NCBI GenBank assembly: GCA_943736015.1
Contig: OX031066.1
Span: 7,816,245-7,880,244, forward strand
DNA: 64,000 nt
Reading direction: 5' to 3'
Source of the DNA: Tridacna crocea
Taxonomy: Eukaryota > Mollusca > Bivalvia > Cardiida > Cardiidae
Made by a program: the position numbers and the translations under genes. The notes under the pieces are model-generated. The model did not search any database. It was not told the origin of the DNA and was given only the letters and a program-made list of their open reading frames with translations. Positions 34,390-47,379 of this stretch are shown here, one piece after another. How positions within the stretch are numbered: the first letter of the stretch is position 1; each line of letters opens with the position of its first letter.

Positions 34390-34956
34390 GATCAAAGATC
34401 AGACTGCACAAAAGATAACATAGTGCATAGTATAGATCAAAGATCAGACTGCACAATCGATAATAAAATTATGCACAGTATAATTAAAAAAGCAGGCTGT
34501 ACAGTAGATAATGAAATAATGCACATTATAGAACAAAGATCAGACTGCACAGAAGAAAATGAAATAATACACAGTGTAGATCAAAGATCAGACTGCACAA
34601 TCGATAATAAAATAATGCACAGTACAGATCAAAGAACAGACTGCACAGACAATAATGAAATAATGGACAGTGTAGATCTAAGATCAAATTGCACAGAAGA
34701 TAATGAAATAATGCATTTTGCAGATCAAAGAGCAGACTTTACAAAAGATAGTGAAATAATAAACACTGTGTATCAAAGATCAGACTGCACAATCGATATT
34801 GAAATAATACATAGTGTAAATCAAAATGCAGGCTACACAGTAGATAATGAAACAATGGACATTGTAGATCACATATCGGACTGTACAGTATGTTTGCAAT
34901 TTCCATTTTACATTACTGAAGATATACCATTTCCCCCACTACCTATTTTAAACTAG
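34390..34956 (+). repeat. 48 bp minisatellite that stays open as a 16-residue repeat
   Basis: About ten diverged copies of a 48 bp unit stay open in one frame from a TAA at 34387 to a TAG at 34954. The repeat consensus is close to MHSVDQRSDCTIDNEI, with Cys, Asp and Thr best kept. The array leads into a non-repetitive TEDIPFPPLPILN end. The first ATG in frame is at about 34471. I do not recognise the protein, and no signal peptide, acceptor or promoter is evident. It could be a real exon of an acidic repeat protein or simply a minisatellite with a unit length divisible by three. Confidence 0.5.
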
Positions 34957-37044
34957 TTTCTTGTGTGTCGTTTAATATTTCTATTTTAAAAAACAAATAT
35001 GAAAAGAATTAACGGCTGAAAGCCTCTATTGTTTTTGCGAAGAGGTTAAACAAAGATCAGAATGTTTATCTGTAGTCTACACCCTTCGACACCAAATTAA
35101 TAATTTGATAATTCATATAAACATGCAAATACGTTCAATTAGATAGTTTGTCAACGATCTGTTATTTTCCTATTTTCTGTTCTAGATTATGTTCCTTTGA
35201 CAATATTATTAGCAGTTACTGATTGAACTTTTACGTTAGAAAATTGAAAGCTTTAAACTTTTCGAAACGACGAGCTTCCTTAGGCAATATCCGACAAAAT
35301 TTCAAAACGTATAAATGAAAAAAAAGTTTTTCCATGTTTGGCTTAGCTAATTAGATCCTACATGGCTAGCACAGGTTGTAAATCTATAATGGTTTGTCTG
35401 ATAAATGAAAAAAACAGAGTTGAGCTTATTTTTGATATAAAATAAAATCATAGTCTACAGCCTCCCAAACAAAGTAAGACGAAATTTAAAGGGATCCCCT
35501 CTTTGGCACCAGACCAAAGGTATGAAATGACTGCACAAAAACTATTGTCGATAAACACAACGGATTTGAAATGATATAGATCTATGTCTAACTGGAACAA
35601 ATCGACCTGAAATTGACTTCTATGCACAGAATGATTAAAAAGTAAATATTTATATCATCGGGTATAATCGGACGGTACGGAAATTCTGTTAACGGTAAAT
35701 GCCGAGTTTGACCCTTACAGTGAGTGCCATAGTCAAAACAGGAGCATTTGCGATTGACATGGATAAAAAATCTGACTTCATAGAAAGTGCACCATAGACC
35801 TATGTTACGGGCTACGTATTACCAATTTCAACCAAGAAAATAATGTTTGTTTTCGGTATTTTAGGTATTCTTTTAAGACACGATAAATATATTAGCTGCA
35901 TAAAGAGTTAAAATTCGAGGACTGAATTCCGCATGCAGACGACATTAGCCGAAGCTTAAGACAATAATTCAAGCATGTAATTTGTGGTAATATAGGTCAT
36001 TCATAGTGACACGTCAGATTGTTTCAGTAATACATTCCGCTGTCCTATTGTCTGGTTTACTTGCTGTAGTTGTGTATAGAGGAAAAAATAATGAAAAAAA
36101 TTGTCGAGTATTTAACGTATAAGAATGTAATGAAAAAGTTAGGATCGATTCAAATTTCTCACAGTGGAAATAAAAAGTCATTAGTGCGCAACTATCTTTC
36201 AAAAAATGAATAAAGACTTCAAAAAAAAAAAAAAATAATAATAATAATAAATAAAATAAAATAAAATAAAATAAAGCGAATGTGCCTGTAAGCAAGTTTT
36301 TGTTTAATATACCTAATATCTGATCTATGTATACAAAAAGTTTCTTTTAATGAATCCCGTTTTACAATTTTTAAAACATTCGATGTTGGGGAAAATGATA
36401 TCATTAAAACAACGATGGATGTACATGTAGCTGAAAAAATGAATAGATACAAGAATGAATTAAGAATTGAAAAGATTGGTTTGATATTGTAAAATTTTTG
36501 ATGTCTTAAACAGCTGAAAGAAAGAAGGTATAAAATTTATAAAATGATAATTGCAGTTATATGATTTTTTTTTTTTTCAATTTCTAGCTGAAGGTACTTT
36601 GTTCGATCATTGCAATTATTTCAAGCCGTAATTCACACAATTTGGTAAGGGCATATTGTTATGATTAATCGATATCAAATAATTTAAATTTCTGTAGTAT
36701 GTGAGATTGTTTATCGTTTAGTTTTGTTTGCATTTACACACCCTCTTCATATATTTTAGTTCCATTTTTTTATTTGTGAAAGGATGCTCTGTTTTCGCAT
36801 TAGCAAACATGAATTTCAGGGCAAAGAATAATCACAAAAAAGCTTTAATGTAACGCGAAACTGTGAGGGAGGACCGGCAGTCTATAATATGAAGAGGAAG
36901 TTTAATGAGATGCATCGAAGTTTTGAACTATGCCAATTGAAATGGAGCACTGGTACTATTTTCAGGATGCAACCATGGTGATTTTGTTTCGTTGAGGTCT
37001 TTTGACTTTTAAAAAAAAAAGAAAAAAAAAATCAAATTTAGTCA
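34957..37044. other. Unannotated stretch
   Basis: Contains a microsatellite of A, AAT and AAAAT units (36220-36276), a T tract near 36566 and an A tract (37010-37030). No gene was recognised. Confidence 0.4.
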
Positions 37045-37262
37045 TAAGGATAGGGAAGCCTGATGGATTCGTGAAACATCGCCTTTTACCTTCAAAAAAA
37101 GTGCGGATTTTGTTAAGACTCGGGTATTTCATAATCGACTGGCCGATTGACGCTGCATCCTCGCATCGTTTACAGAAAACCCGAGTCTTGACCGAATCCG
37201 TACCTTTTTTTCGACGATGAAAGGCAATTTTACACGATTCCCATTAGGGTATCCTATCCTTA
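37045..37262. mobile_element. Fold-back element, ~218 bp
   Basis: TAAGGATAGGG at the left pairs with CCTATCCTTA at the right. Inner arms AAGACTCGGGT and ACCCGAGTCTT pair as well, leaving a ~60 base loop. Confidence 0.75.
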
Positions 37263-37530
37263 ACTAGAATTGAAAAATAAAATGGTATGTGTTCATGAGG
37301 CCAACGGGTTTACAGCGGGTTTACAAGAAAGACACGTACATTTACACATATCCATGAGAAATTGACGCCTATGAAGCGGTTATGAATTTGGTGAGTACAT
37401 CTAGATCTAACTTGATAATATGACTTTAAGATCAAGCAGGACTTATTATGGATTTGGTGATCAAGATTAGATTGTACATAGTTTACTGTCTGAGCACTGA
37501 TAAACACTGCCCGTGAAAAATATTGATCAA

Positions 37531-37667
37531 CGCTATGACCCGGAAGTCAAATTTCAACACATGCGTATTAACAATAATACGCTATGACCCGGAAGTCAAA
37601 TTTTAACACATGCGTATTAACAATAATATGACTTCCAGGTCATAGCGTATTATTGTTAATACGTGTC
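37531..37667. repeat. Duplicated and inverted 50 bp block
   Basis: A block with CGCTATGACCCGGAAGTCA and GCGTATTAACAATAA occurs twice in tandem, then once inverted. Arms 37564-37598 and 37629-37663 are 35 bp each with one mismatch. Confidence 0.85.
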
Positions 37668-38689
37668 GATCCTGCCATCTAACACGAACTAAATCAGAAT
37701 GGGTCTGTGGCTTCTTCATGTTCCAGGCAAGTAGATTAAAAATGAATGAGAATCTCGACGAAGGCCCTTCGTTAGCAGAATTGATTCTTGTCAAGATAAA
37801 TCATGCTTTTTTTTGGCGTATTCGATATTGCGTGTTTCAGATAAGTGGTTTGCGGAAATTGCACCCGATGTCAGCCATTGTGACTTAGTAGGCATCCGCG
37901 CTTCATTTGCAAAAATCAACAACCATCTTAACAATTTGAAGCCATATCGAGACCCAAAACCTGGTTTTGCTGTAGTTTAACTCTAAACATTTATTTGTCA
38001 AGTCGACATAAGGTCAACTTGACTTTTTACACTTTGCATCTAGAACCAATTTGAGTGTGTGTGACAGGATAATTAAGATGGTTTTGTGTGCGATTATTAC
38101 ATGGCCTGCTCGTCAACTGAAAACTGCCCCCTCGAAAACTAAACAGCCGAGCACCATTTCGGTGCTGATTTTATTTCTTGAATAGTTAGAACGTAAGGTT
38201 GTTAGTTGTCTTTGGGTTGTCCTATCAGGCACAGATAAACCATGACTTCTGACTGCACCATACATTCAACAAATCCTCCAGTCCCATATGGAAACATGCA
38301 GTTAAAAATTGGAAACAAAAAGGAAACCTGTCTCTTATTCAAAATATTTTATAAACACTTTTTTACATGTTTCAAACGAATCTACATGCATCTTCACGAA
38401 CCTGAAATAAGTCTTTGGTCCTATTTTCACTAACACTCTGGAAGAGGTATTTAATTAATTCATTCTTGACATTTTGGGAACTCGGACAACAGCATTAGGT
38501 CATGAATCTATATATTGTCGTAAATAAGATTAATTATTGGTATCTGTTTCTAGCATAAGCTTTACCATGCACTTTTAAAACGGGTTCAAAATCACTAGCT
38601 GACATGGTAAATTATGAAAAAAAAAAACACCAAACAATTGCAATTTACACTTTTTTTCATTGAAGGGAGGGAAAAAGACCTGTTATATT
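37668..38689. other. Unannotated stretch
   Basis: No repeat structure or coding signal that I can support. Confidence 0.4.
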
Positions 38690-41600
38690 TAGGTTGAATC
38701 TGTTGTCAGGGAAAAGTGTAACAAAATATTTTGGTGAACTTTTGCAATATTCAAAGTAAATTACACGTGTTCCAGTAACTTAAAACTTATCTATCACATT
38801 TATGGTTTAATATTAGACGCCGCTGAAATTATACAGGTTCCTGACCTTATGTAGCAAGGATCGGGATTTCTTTTTATCATTCTTCAATAAACGTGCAAAT
38901 TCTTGTCCCAACAAAACAAAATACCTTTTTTTCAACTCCTTTTAAGGTAACGCTTTCACTCTTGCATGAAACTCTTAGAAAGGACTTTGTTACATAGAAA
39001 TACACAAAATAATAATACATAACATTATGCTCGATATCAAAATTTGTCGTGTTTAATTTAGCTCAAGATGTAAAAGGCTGGCTGTCACAGCATAGAAATG
39101 CTATTTGTGAAGCGACTTAAAATATTTTTTGGAGCGATTTGTAACAGCAAATTCCATATTTTGTTTCAGTACTCACATATTCTAATTGATAAGAGCAGGG
39201 AAACAACATATATTTTGGTATAAATGTGATCTATTACTATTTTGGTGAATTTCCAAAATACATGTATGTGTTGCCTGCAATACTAAAACTAAATGACAAT
39301 TTTTTTCCAAGGAACTTAACTTTCCCTATCTCATTATGGTTAATATAAGACTCAGCTAAAATTTATACAGGTTCCTGAACTTATTCAGAAAAGATCTGTT
39401 TTTGGACATTTAAATGAAAGGAGTGCAAATTCTTGTCCCACAGAGTTAAAAATCAGACTTTTTTCAACTCCATTGAGTAAAGCGCTTTCACTGTTGTGTG
39501 AAACTATTCAAAAATACTTTGTTACATAAAAACACAAAAATAATACATAAAACAGTCAATATCAACATTTCTCGTGTTTAATTTAACACAAGAGGTAAAA
39601 AATGGTCAACGCAGCATAGAATTGCCATGTTTTGAGGCGATATAAAAGTATTTTCTGGAAAAATTTGTGACAATAAATTCCATAGTTTGTTTTAGTATTT
39701 AAATATTCTAATAAATAAGAGCAGGGAACCTTGAGATATTTTGGGTAAAATATGATCTGGTGAGTTCCAGAATACATGTGTTTTGTGTGCAATACTAAAG
39801 GTAAATGACACGCTTTCCAGAAAAATAAACTTCTTTATCTCATTTATGATTGACTGTTAGATTCTGCTAAAATTCATGCAGAGTTCTGACCTTTTTTTGA
39901 AAATATCTGTTTTTAGACATTTTCCAAAAAAGTCCAAATTCTTGTCCCAGTAAAGTAAACAGTAATATTTTTTTCAATCCCTTTGAAATTAGCGCTTTCA
40001 TTAATGCATGAAATCACTTAAAAGAACTTTGCTGCATATTAACACACAAAATAATACATAAATAAAACTCAATATCAAAAAGTCTCGTGTTTAATCTAAT
40101 TCAAGAGGCAAAAAATGGTAAACACAGCATAGAATTGCCATGTTTTGAGGCGATATAAAAGTATTTTCTGGAACAATTCGTGACGATAAATTCCATAGTT
40201 TGTTTTAGTACTGAAATATTCTAATAGTTAAGAAACTACAGATAATTTGGGTAAAATATAATCTTTTATCCTTTTGGTAAATTCCAGAATACATGTATGT
40301 TTTCAAGAAAAATAAACCTCTACCTCATTTGCAGAGTTCTGACATTATTTTAAATAGATCTTTTTTTTTTACATTTGCAAAAAAAAAGGTCAAATTGTTA
40401 TCCCAACAAAAATAACCAGACCTTTTTTAAGTCCTTTGACTTTCACTAATGCATGAACCTGTTAAAATGGACTCTGTTACATATAAATACACACAATAAT
40501 ACATACATGTAGCTTTACACTCAATATCAAAATTTCTCGTGTATAAGTTAGCTCAGGAGGTAAAAAATGGCTGTCACAGCATAGAATTGCCATGCTTTGA
40601 GGCGACATAAAAGTATCTTCTGCACCAATTTGTAACAACAAATATTTTGTTTCAGTACTCTAATATTCTAATTGTTAAGGGTAGGGAAACTAGATATATT
40701 TTTCGTTAAACGTGATCTTTTATCAATTCGGCCAATTCCATGTATTATGCCTGCAACACTTACAGTAAATAAAACATGTTCAATGAACTTACACTTCTCT
40801 GTCTCATTAATGGTTTAATATAAGACTCTGCTGAAATTTATACAGGTTCCTGGGCTTATTCTGAAAAAATCAGTTTTGGAAATTTGCAGAACAAAACAGC
40901 GAAAATTCTTGTCCCAACAAAACAAAATGACATTTTTTCAACTCCTTTAATTGTAGCGCTTTCTCCGTTGCATTAAACTGTTAAAATAGACTTTGTTGCA
41001 TATAAACACACAAAATAATATTTAACATTTCGCTCAATATCAAACCTTCTTGCGTTTACGTTTGCCCAGGAGGTAAACAATGGCTGTCATAGGACAGAAC
41101 TGCCAGTTTTGAGACGACATAAAAGAATTTTCTGCAGCAATTTGTAATAACAAATTCATTATTTTGTTTCAGTGCTCAAAAATTCTAATTGTTAAGAGCT
41201 TGGAAGGTACAGATATTTTGGGTTAAAAGGGATATTCTATCATTTGGGTGAATTTGCCTGCAATAATGTGTTTCCTGCAATACTGAAAGTTAATAACGCT
41301 TTTTTAGGGAACTTGAACTTGTCTATCTCATTTATGCGTTTGATATTAGACTCTGCTGAAATTTCTACACATACCTGGCTTAGTTCTGAAAGCCTCCCTT
41401 TTTTTGAAAGTTTCAAAAAAAAAAAAAAAAACTGTTAAAATTCTTGTCCAAACAAATAAACAGATCTTTCTTTTCAAACATTTAAATAGCGCTTTTAATT
41501 TTGCATGAAACTACTAAAAATAATTTTATTACTAAGAAAAACACAAAATGAGACATAACATTACACTCAATACCAAAAATTCTCGTGTTAGATTTAGCTC

Positions 41601-43975
41601 AAGAGGTAAAAGATGGCTGTCACAGCATAAAATTGCCAGTTTTGAGGCTACATAAAAGTATTTTCTGCAGCAATTTGTTACAAGAAATTCCATATTTTAC
41701 TTATGGTTCTCTTAACATTTGTAATTGTTAAGAGCAGGGAAACTACAGATATTGTGGTTTAAATTGGATCTTTCATCATTTTGGTGAATAATAGGATACA
41801 TGACTGTGTAGCTTGCAATACTTAAAGGAAATGACACGGTTTCAAGGAACATAAAATTCCCTATCTCACTTACGGTTGAATATTAGACTTTCAACTCCTT
41901 TAAATATAGAGCTTTCAATGTTGCATGAGACCATTAAAAAGGACTTTGTTACATATAAACACACAAAATAATACATAACATTCCGCTCAATTTAAAACAT
42001 TCTCGTGATTACTTTTGCTCAGGAGGTAAAAAATGGATATCAAAGCATAGAATTGCGAGATTTGAGCCGACGAAAAGTATTTTCTTGAGCAATCTGTAAC
42101 AACAAATTCTATATTTTGTTCCGGCACTAAAATGTTCTAATTGATAAGAGCAGGGAAATTACAGATATTTTCGTATAAATGGGATCTTTTATCATTTTGG
42201 TGAATTCCAAAATACATGTATGTGTTGCCTGCAATCAAGGAACTTAAATTTCTCTATCTCATTTATGCTTTAATATAAGATTGCTTAAATTTATACAGGT
42301 TCCTGACCTTATTCTGAAAAGATCTGTTTTTGGACATTTTTAAATCAAAGTGCAAATTCTTGTCCCAACAAAACAACAGACTTTTTTCTACTCCTTTAGT
42401 ATCGTTTTCACTGTTTCATGAAACTATTAAAAAGACTTTGTTACATAGAAACACTCAAAATAATACCTAAATAATTCTAGATATCAACATTTCTCGTGTT
42501 AAAGTTTGCTCAAGAATTAAAGAAATTGCTGTCACAGCATTGAGTTGCCAGTTTTGAGGCGACATAAAAGTATTTTCTGGAGCAATTTGTCAACAAATTC
42601 TATGATTTGTTATAGTACTTAAATATACTAGGTGTTAAGAGCAGGAAAGCTAAAGATTTTTGGGGTTTCATAAGATACTCTTTATCATTTTGGTGAATGC
42701 CAGAAATCATGTATGTGTTGCCTGCAATACTCAAAGTAAACGACAAGGTTTCATGGAACATAAAATTCTCTATCTCATTTATGGTTGATTATCAGATTCC
42801 GCTGAAATTTATACAGGTTCCTGACTTTATTCTTTTTATTAAGCTTTATTTACCACGTCGATAGGTACCTGGGGGTCGTGGTCATCCCCCAGCATAAGCT
42901 GTTAGTAGTAGATAGTGTTATTTTTGTTATTTTCATTTCTAAACATATAAACGTATTTACCAACATTTGAAACGTATTTACAATAAATTTATGAAAGAAA
43001 AAATTTTCTTATAAAAAACATACAATCATATATATGAAACTTTCTCTGGCGAAAAAAGTGCACCATACCTCTCGGTAATCCATCAAAGCAAGCCATCATA
43101 TACTTTTGAATTCAAAAACGCCATTTCTTTTTTCAAAATCGACTTGAGCGCGAGGTACAATGGTCTTTAGACATACAGAAAAATGACCTTTACCAAAAGG
43201 TTACGGTCCAGGTCAGCCTGCGCGGTGTGCGCAGGCTGACTGAGGTCGATACCTTCTCGCAGATGCATTAAGCCCCTTTCATGGAGCACAGCTCACATAC
43301 ATTCATCTTTTAAAAAAAGTAGCATTATGCAAAATGAAGTAATTTCAGTTTAAAATCTGTGGAAATAAAGGTTGTGTGTGCGTGTGAAAGAAAATATCAT
43401 TACCTATTCTGAAAAGATCTAATTTTTGGACATTTTCAAAAAAGGTCCAAATTATTATCCAAATTAAATAAATTGACCTTTTTTCAACTCTTTTAAATGT
43501 AACGCTTTCACTGTAGCATGAAACTGTTAAGATGGACTTTGTTACATACATGTCTAAACACATAAAATAATATATAACATTCCGCTCAATATAAAAAATT
43601 CTCGTGATTACTTTTGCTCAGGAGGTAAAATATGGCTGTCACAGCATAGAATTTCCAGTTTTGAGGAGACATAAAAGGATTTCCTGGAGTACTTTGTAAC
43701 AACAGATTCCATATTTTGTATCAGTACTCACGTATTCTAATTGTTAAGAGCTGGGAGACTACAGGTATTTTCGTTAAATGTGATCTTGAATTATTTTGGT
43801 GAATTCCGGAATAGATGTCGGTGCTGCCTGCAATACTTAGAGTAAATGACGTGCTCAAGGAACATAAAACTGTCTGTTTCATTTATGGTTTGAATAAGAC
43901 TCTGATGAAATTTATACAGGTTCCTGACCTTATTCTGAAAAGAACAGTTTTTAGACATTTTCTCCAGAATTTTGA
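38690..43975 (+). repeat. Satellite array, ~10 copies of a ~520 bp unit
   Basis: Each unit carries ACAGGTTCCTGACCTTATTC, ATTCTTGTCCCAACAAAA, TTGTTACATA, CTCGTGTTTA, GGCTGTCACAGCATAGAATT and TTTGAGGCGACATAAAAG in order. The GGTTCCTGAC block lies near 38838, 39367, 39873, 40335, 40845, 41368, 42295, 42820 and 43915. One unit near 41890 lacks part of this block. The array is broken once by the insert at 42833-43404. Confidence 0.85.
42833..43404. mobile_element. 572 bp insertion in the satellite with 5 bp target duplication
   Basis: TATTC occurs at 42828-42832 and 43405-43409, and the satellite reads through cleanly if the insert is removed. Inside is a strong hairpin (GTCAGCCTGCGC/GCGCAGGCTGAC, 43213-43241). 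I do not recognise the family. Confidence 0.7.
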
Positions 43976-44150
43976 AATTCGTCCGAAATATCATCACGAC
44001 AAATATTCAGACCAATTTTCATGATTTCGGACTGAAAGTGTAGTCTACAGACGTACACAAGCAAAACAAAAAAGTGATGATGCACGACAAACGACGGACG
44101 ACGCACGATGACATAAGCATAGGCCTACCCTGAGCAGTTCCTGCTAAGGT
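43976..44150 (-). repeat. 5' border sequence of a satellite-bearing element
   Basis: GACGACGGACGACGCACGATG and CATAAGCATAG read as the reverse complement of the usual 5' border with its GTCC tract. The big array may therefore be the amplified inside of such an element. Confidence 0.5.
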
Positions 44151-44447
44151 GTGTTTAAAAAAAATGTGTACATTATTTTCTGAGCGTTTCTATGTTAGGG
44201 AAATATAGAAGCAGATGTCTCCCATGAAAGTCCTTATGTCCCACTCTGAAATTGTGCGACCAGCCTTAAATTGTCTGCAATAAGAGGTTCGTGAAGGAGC
44301 TTTGACAACTTTATTATACTACAAAGAAATTTCTCGTGATTTGATTGGTTAACATGCATTGAATTGGGGTGCTCAGAAGGAAATTTCTATTTCGTCAGTA
44401 TACTCCATTGGTGAGATTATAGAACAGAAAAATTCTAAGTAGAGGAT

Positions 44448-44565
44448 TGACCCATGGGTCATTTCTCTACGTAGAGGAATGACCCGGGTCATTCCTATAC
44501 GTAGTGAAATGACTTCTGGGGTCATTTCTCTACGTAGAATAATGATCCCTGTCATTTTTTAGGGT
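44448..44565. repeat. Short repeat around CTACGTAG palindromes
   Basis: AATGACC, GGTCATT and CTACGTAG alternate with a period of about 31 bp (44467, about 44498, 44530). Confidence 0.7.
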
Positions 44566-44599
44566 AGGGTCATTTTTTTGCATTGCACCGGCCGATTTT

Positions 44600-45590
44600 T
44601 TACAAATCAATACGAGTGGTCATAAATAACTGCCAGTAAAGGGCCGCCTGTCGGGTTCCACGCGGCACCAGGCAGTTTCGTTAGTTTGAGAGGATGTGGG
44701 ACGTCATCAAGGTGTCGGCCGGTGGCAGTTGGGCGACAGGCCGGCAGTCGTCAGATTTTACTTGCCACCACCTGGCGGAAACCGGCCATTTACACCTGAC
44801 ACCGGTTGGCCAGATAATCTGAAGGCGGCAGGTTGCTTTACGGGATGGGTTATAGGCCTTGATTGCTCTCGTATCACCACAATGCGTTCATTATCATTAT
44901 AAACCACAAGATAAATAGATCTAATTTTAAAGAAATTTTTCCTTCCACAAGTTGCCCATAAAGGCAGCGGAAAGGGGAAGGACAAAGCGCCAGCACCAAA
45001 GTGCAAGAGACCAGAGCCCAAGCCCCAGCGATACGCAAGACTCTAAGTTGCTCTGGTGCTATTAGAATCTCCATGATGACCATTTTGTATGATGGATGGC
45101 GTCAAATTTATTTTCAGGGGCCCCGAAGTCTGCACTCGGCAGATTGCCATCCTGTCACCTACCAACACCGAGAGTCTCCTTCCAGCTGCTTTTCAATCTT
45201 CCCCCTGCCGCCTGAAGATATTTTTAAAATCATATGGTGGCATGTCGGTAGCATAACGGCAGCATGCTAAATGCTGGAGAGTGGCAGTTAGTTCCTATTG
45301 ATAGCCGGCCGAAGTGTGAAAGCCCCAGAACCCTACAACCAAGTAAAAAACGCGCGGCAGTCTGCCTGCCGCGCGATAGCCACTGCGCGACTACGAAATG
45401 CGCCCGGCCGGCGCCCTGACGACAGGCACAATTGGAAAAAAATCGGCCGGTTTCAGTCGGAATTTTAACTTTTTCTTAAAACTTCAGCTGCGTCCTAGGG
45501 GTGTCTAAAATGCCGCCTGCCGATTGTGCATACAACTGACCTGCCACCAGCCGAATTTGGGTGAAACATGGCAGTTACCAAAGATCTGAG
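44600..45590. other. GC-rich island with palindromes
   Basis: This is far richer in G and C than anything else here, with CCGGCC, GGCAG and GCCTGCC words repeated. A hairpin CGCGCGGCAG/CTGCCGCGCG lies at 45351-45375. Open stretches on both strands come from low stop density. It could be a CpG-type promoter region for the exons at 47.2 kb and beyond, or a GC-rich mobile element. I favour an element, because the ends share GCCGCCTG/GGCAG-type words. Confidence 0.5.
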
Positions 45591-46236
45591 AATGTTAAGT
45601 GACTGGCACGTAACTACTGACGCTTTAATTCCATAATTTAATGAACATGTAATTATTTTCAATAATGTCTTCTTCGGACCCTATGTTTCAAGCTTCGTGT
45701 GTGCTTTTCCGGTATGTAAATGAGTGAGTTTCTCGTGTAAAAATAGACCATGTTTCCCGTCAGTGTCGACCTGGGTTGTAGTAAGTCTCTATTTTTTTTT
45801 GTTGGCGGGTGGATTTCGACTACTTTGGTTCAAAAGGCTTTTGGGATTTAAGGATGATTTCTTTGTATCTTTGTCAATTTTTCGTCCCCAAATCTACAGG
45901 ACCACCTTTAATCCATCCATTGTAGCACGATACAAAGTAAGTAATCAGAAAATTACCGGTAAATAGAATTCATTTGTCTGACTATCGACTGAATAATGGA
46001 GTGGACTTGTCCTTTGACATGCAATAAACTGACCAATAGCAAAATATTTCCAGACAGGTCAGGGTCAGCTTTCGTGGACAGCTTTTCCATGGCGACTCCA
46101 TTATTTTATATAATATCTCTGCAACAATCGGTACATTCGCCATTTATCATGAATGAATATTTGAAAAAAAAAGATAGAGCCCTGAAGATGCAAATGTTTG
46201 TCATATGTGTCTTTATGTGTGGACTATACTTAAGAC
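45591..46236. other. Unannotated stretch
   Basis: No supported feature. A possible 37-base exon (45899-45935, before GTAAGT) was considered but its phase does not fit downstream exons. Confidence 0.4.
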
Positions 46237-46466
46237 TTAACCCATTACCAAACGACAATATTGTTAGACTGGTCCAGATTGAAAGCATTTGCAGACGACA
46301 AAATAAAAGTGACTGAAAATTTGAAATTTGTTTTGTGAAGGGTAGAAAACGTTGTGGGAAAAGGAGAAAATGCTGGTTACCAGCATTTTCTCCTTTTCCC
46401 ACAGTGTTTTCTAAAGGCTTCTTTCTCAGGGGCGTCAAAAGTAGGGATTGTGTGGTAATGGGTTAA
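46237..46466 (+). mobile_element. Family-A palindromic MITE, best complete copy
   Basis: TTAACCCATTACC and GGTAATGGGTTAA are exact inverted ends with TTAA at both borders. The 230 bp copy has the hairpin in the middle. This is the reference copy for the family. Confidence 0.85.
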
Positions 46467-47206
46467 GCAGTAAAAACATAACACCATAGACCTTTCGGCT
46501 CTTTAGCACATGCGGTAGATAAACAACTGAATTTTTAATTAATTAAAAAATATAATAAAAAAACTAAGTTTCAAAAAGGGGCGATCAAAATATTCAGAGC
46601 TAATCTGTAAACATGTATTAAGAGCTATTTTACATAATCACATAATCGGAACTTTGCTTATCTAAATCAATTTTACATAAATTTTTGTCATTTTTTTCCA
46701 GCAGCGATAGGAAAGTTCAAAACAATGAATTTTAATTACATTTGTAATTCAATGCCAATGTCAGTCTGAAATTAGTTCCTTGACATACATTTTTAAGCTG
46801 CGATCACCTCACAGCACAAATGATTGAGGCAATATTGTACAAGTTTTACAATTTGCCGTGGTGTAGAAAGCACTTTGAAAGACCAGAGCATTGCAAGACA
46901 TATTTTTTAACTCAAAAGCACAAGAACACATTTAAGTGCAAAGAATGATAAGCGTATCTGCTTTTAATTGCTTATCAGTCGATGATTTTGAAACCCGAAG
47001 ACTGACATAACATTTAATCGCCAGATCCATTGGCTCTGAATTACATGTATGAATTTTCCTACCCTTTATTGGGGTTGCTGAAAGAGCTACTTTATATTGA
47101 AAGGTATCTTTCACTTGCCGAATCAATAGGTATTTACATGTCATTTATACTATAAAAACGTGAAAGACTGAACTATCGAATGAAGATTAAACGATGTTTT
47201 TTTCAG
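46467..47206. other. Unannotated stretch
   Basis: AT-rich and without a recognised element. It ends at the acceptor of the 47207 exon candidate. Confidence 0.4.
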
Positions 47207-47287
47207 GTAATACAAACAAGGCAGATGCTAATTTGACACTAGATGCCTGCAGACAGTTTGGGAACACTGTTCCATTACAAAGTGGAG
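47207..47287 (+). CDS. Candidate 81-nt exon, copy 1 (phase 1-1)
   Basis: A T tract and CAG end at 47206 and GTAAAA starts at 47288. In phase 1 the exon reads GNTNKADANLTLDACRQFG followed by NTVPLQSGG. The copy at 57823 has the same length, phase and splice borders with 17 base differences by my count, none creating a stop. Intron sequence just after both donors is also similar, so exon and flank were duplicated together. I do not recognise the protein. No upstream start exon was found. Confidence 0.45.
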
Positions 47288-47379
47288 GTAAAACTGATTC
47301 AGTAACCTAAATATGTTGAAATCCAAAATAGATAATAGCTTTTGAATTGCAAAGTAAATGAAACTGAGGAAATCAAGTT

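Noticed and set aside
45899..45935. Short exon before GTAAGT
   Set aside because: Its end phase does not match the phase 1 start of the next candidate exon and nothing upstream connects to it.
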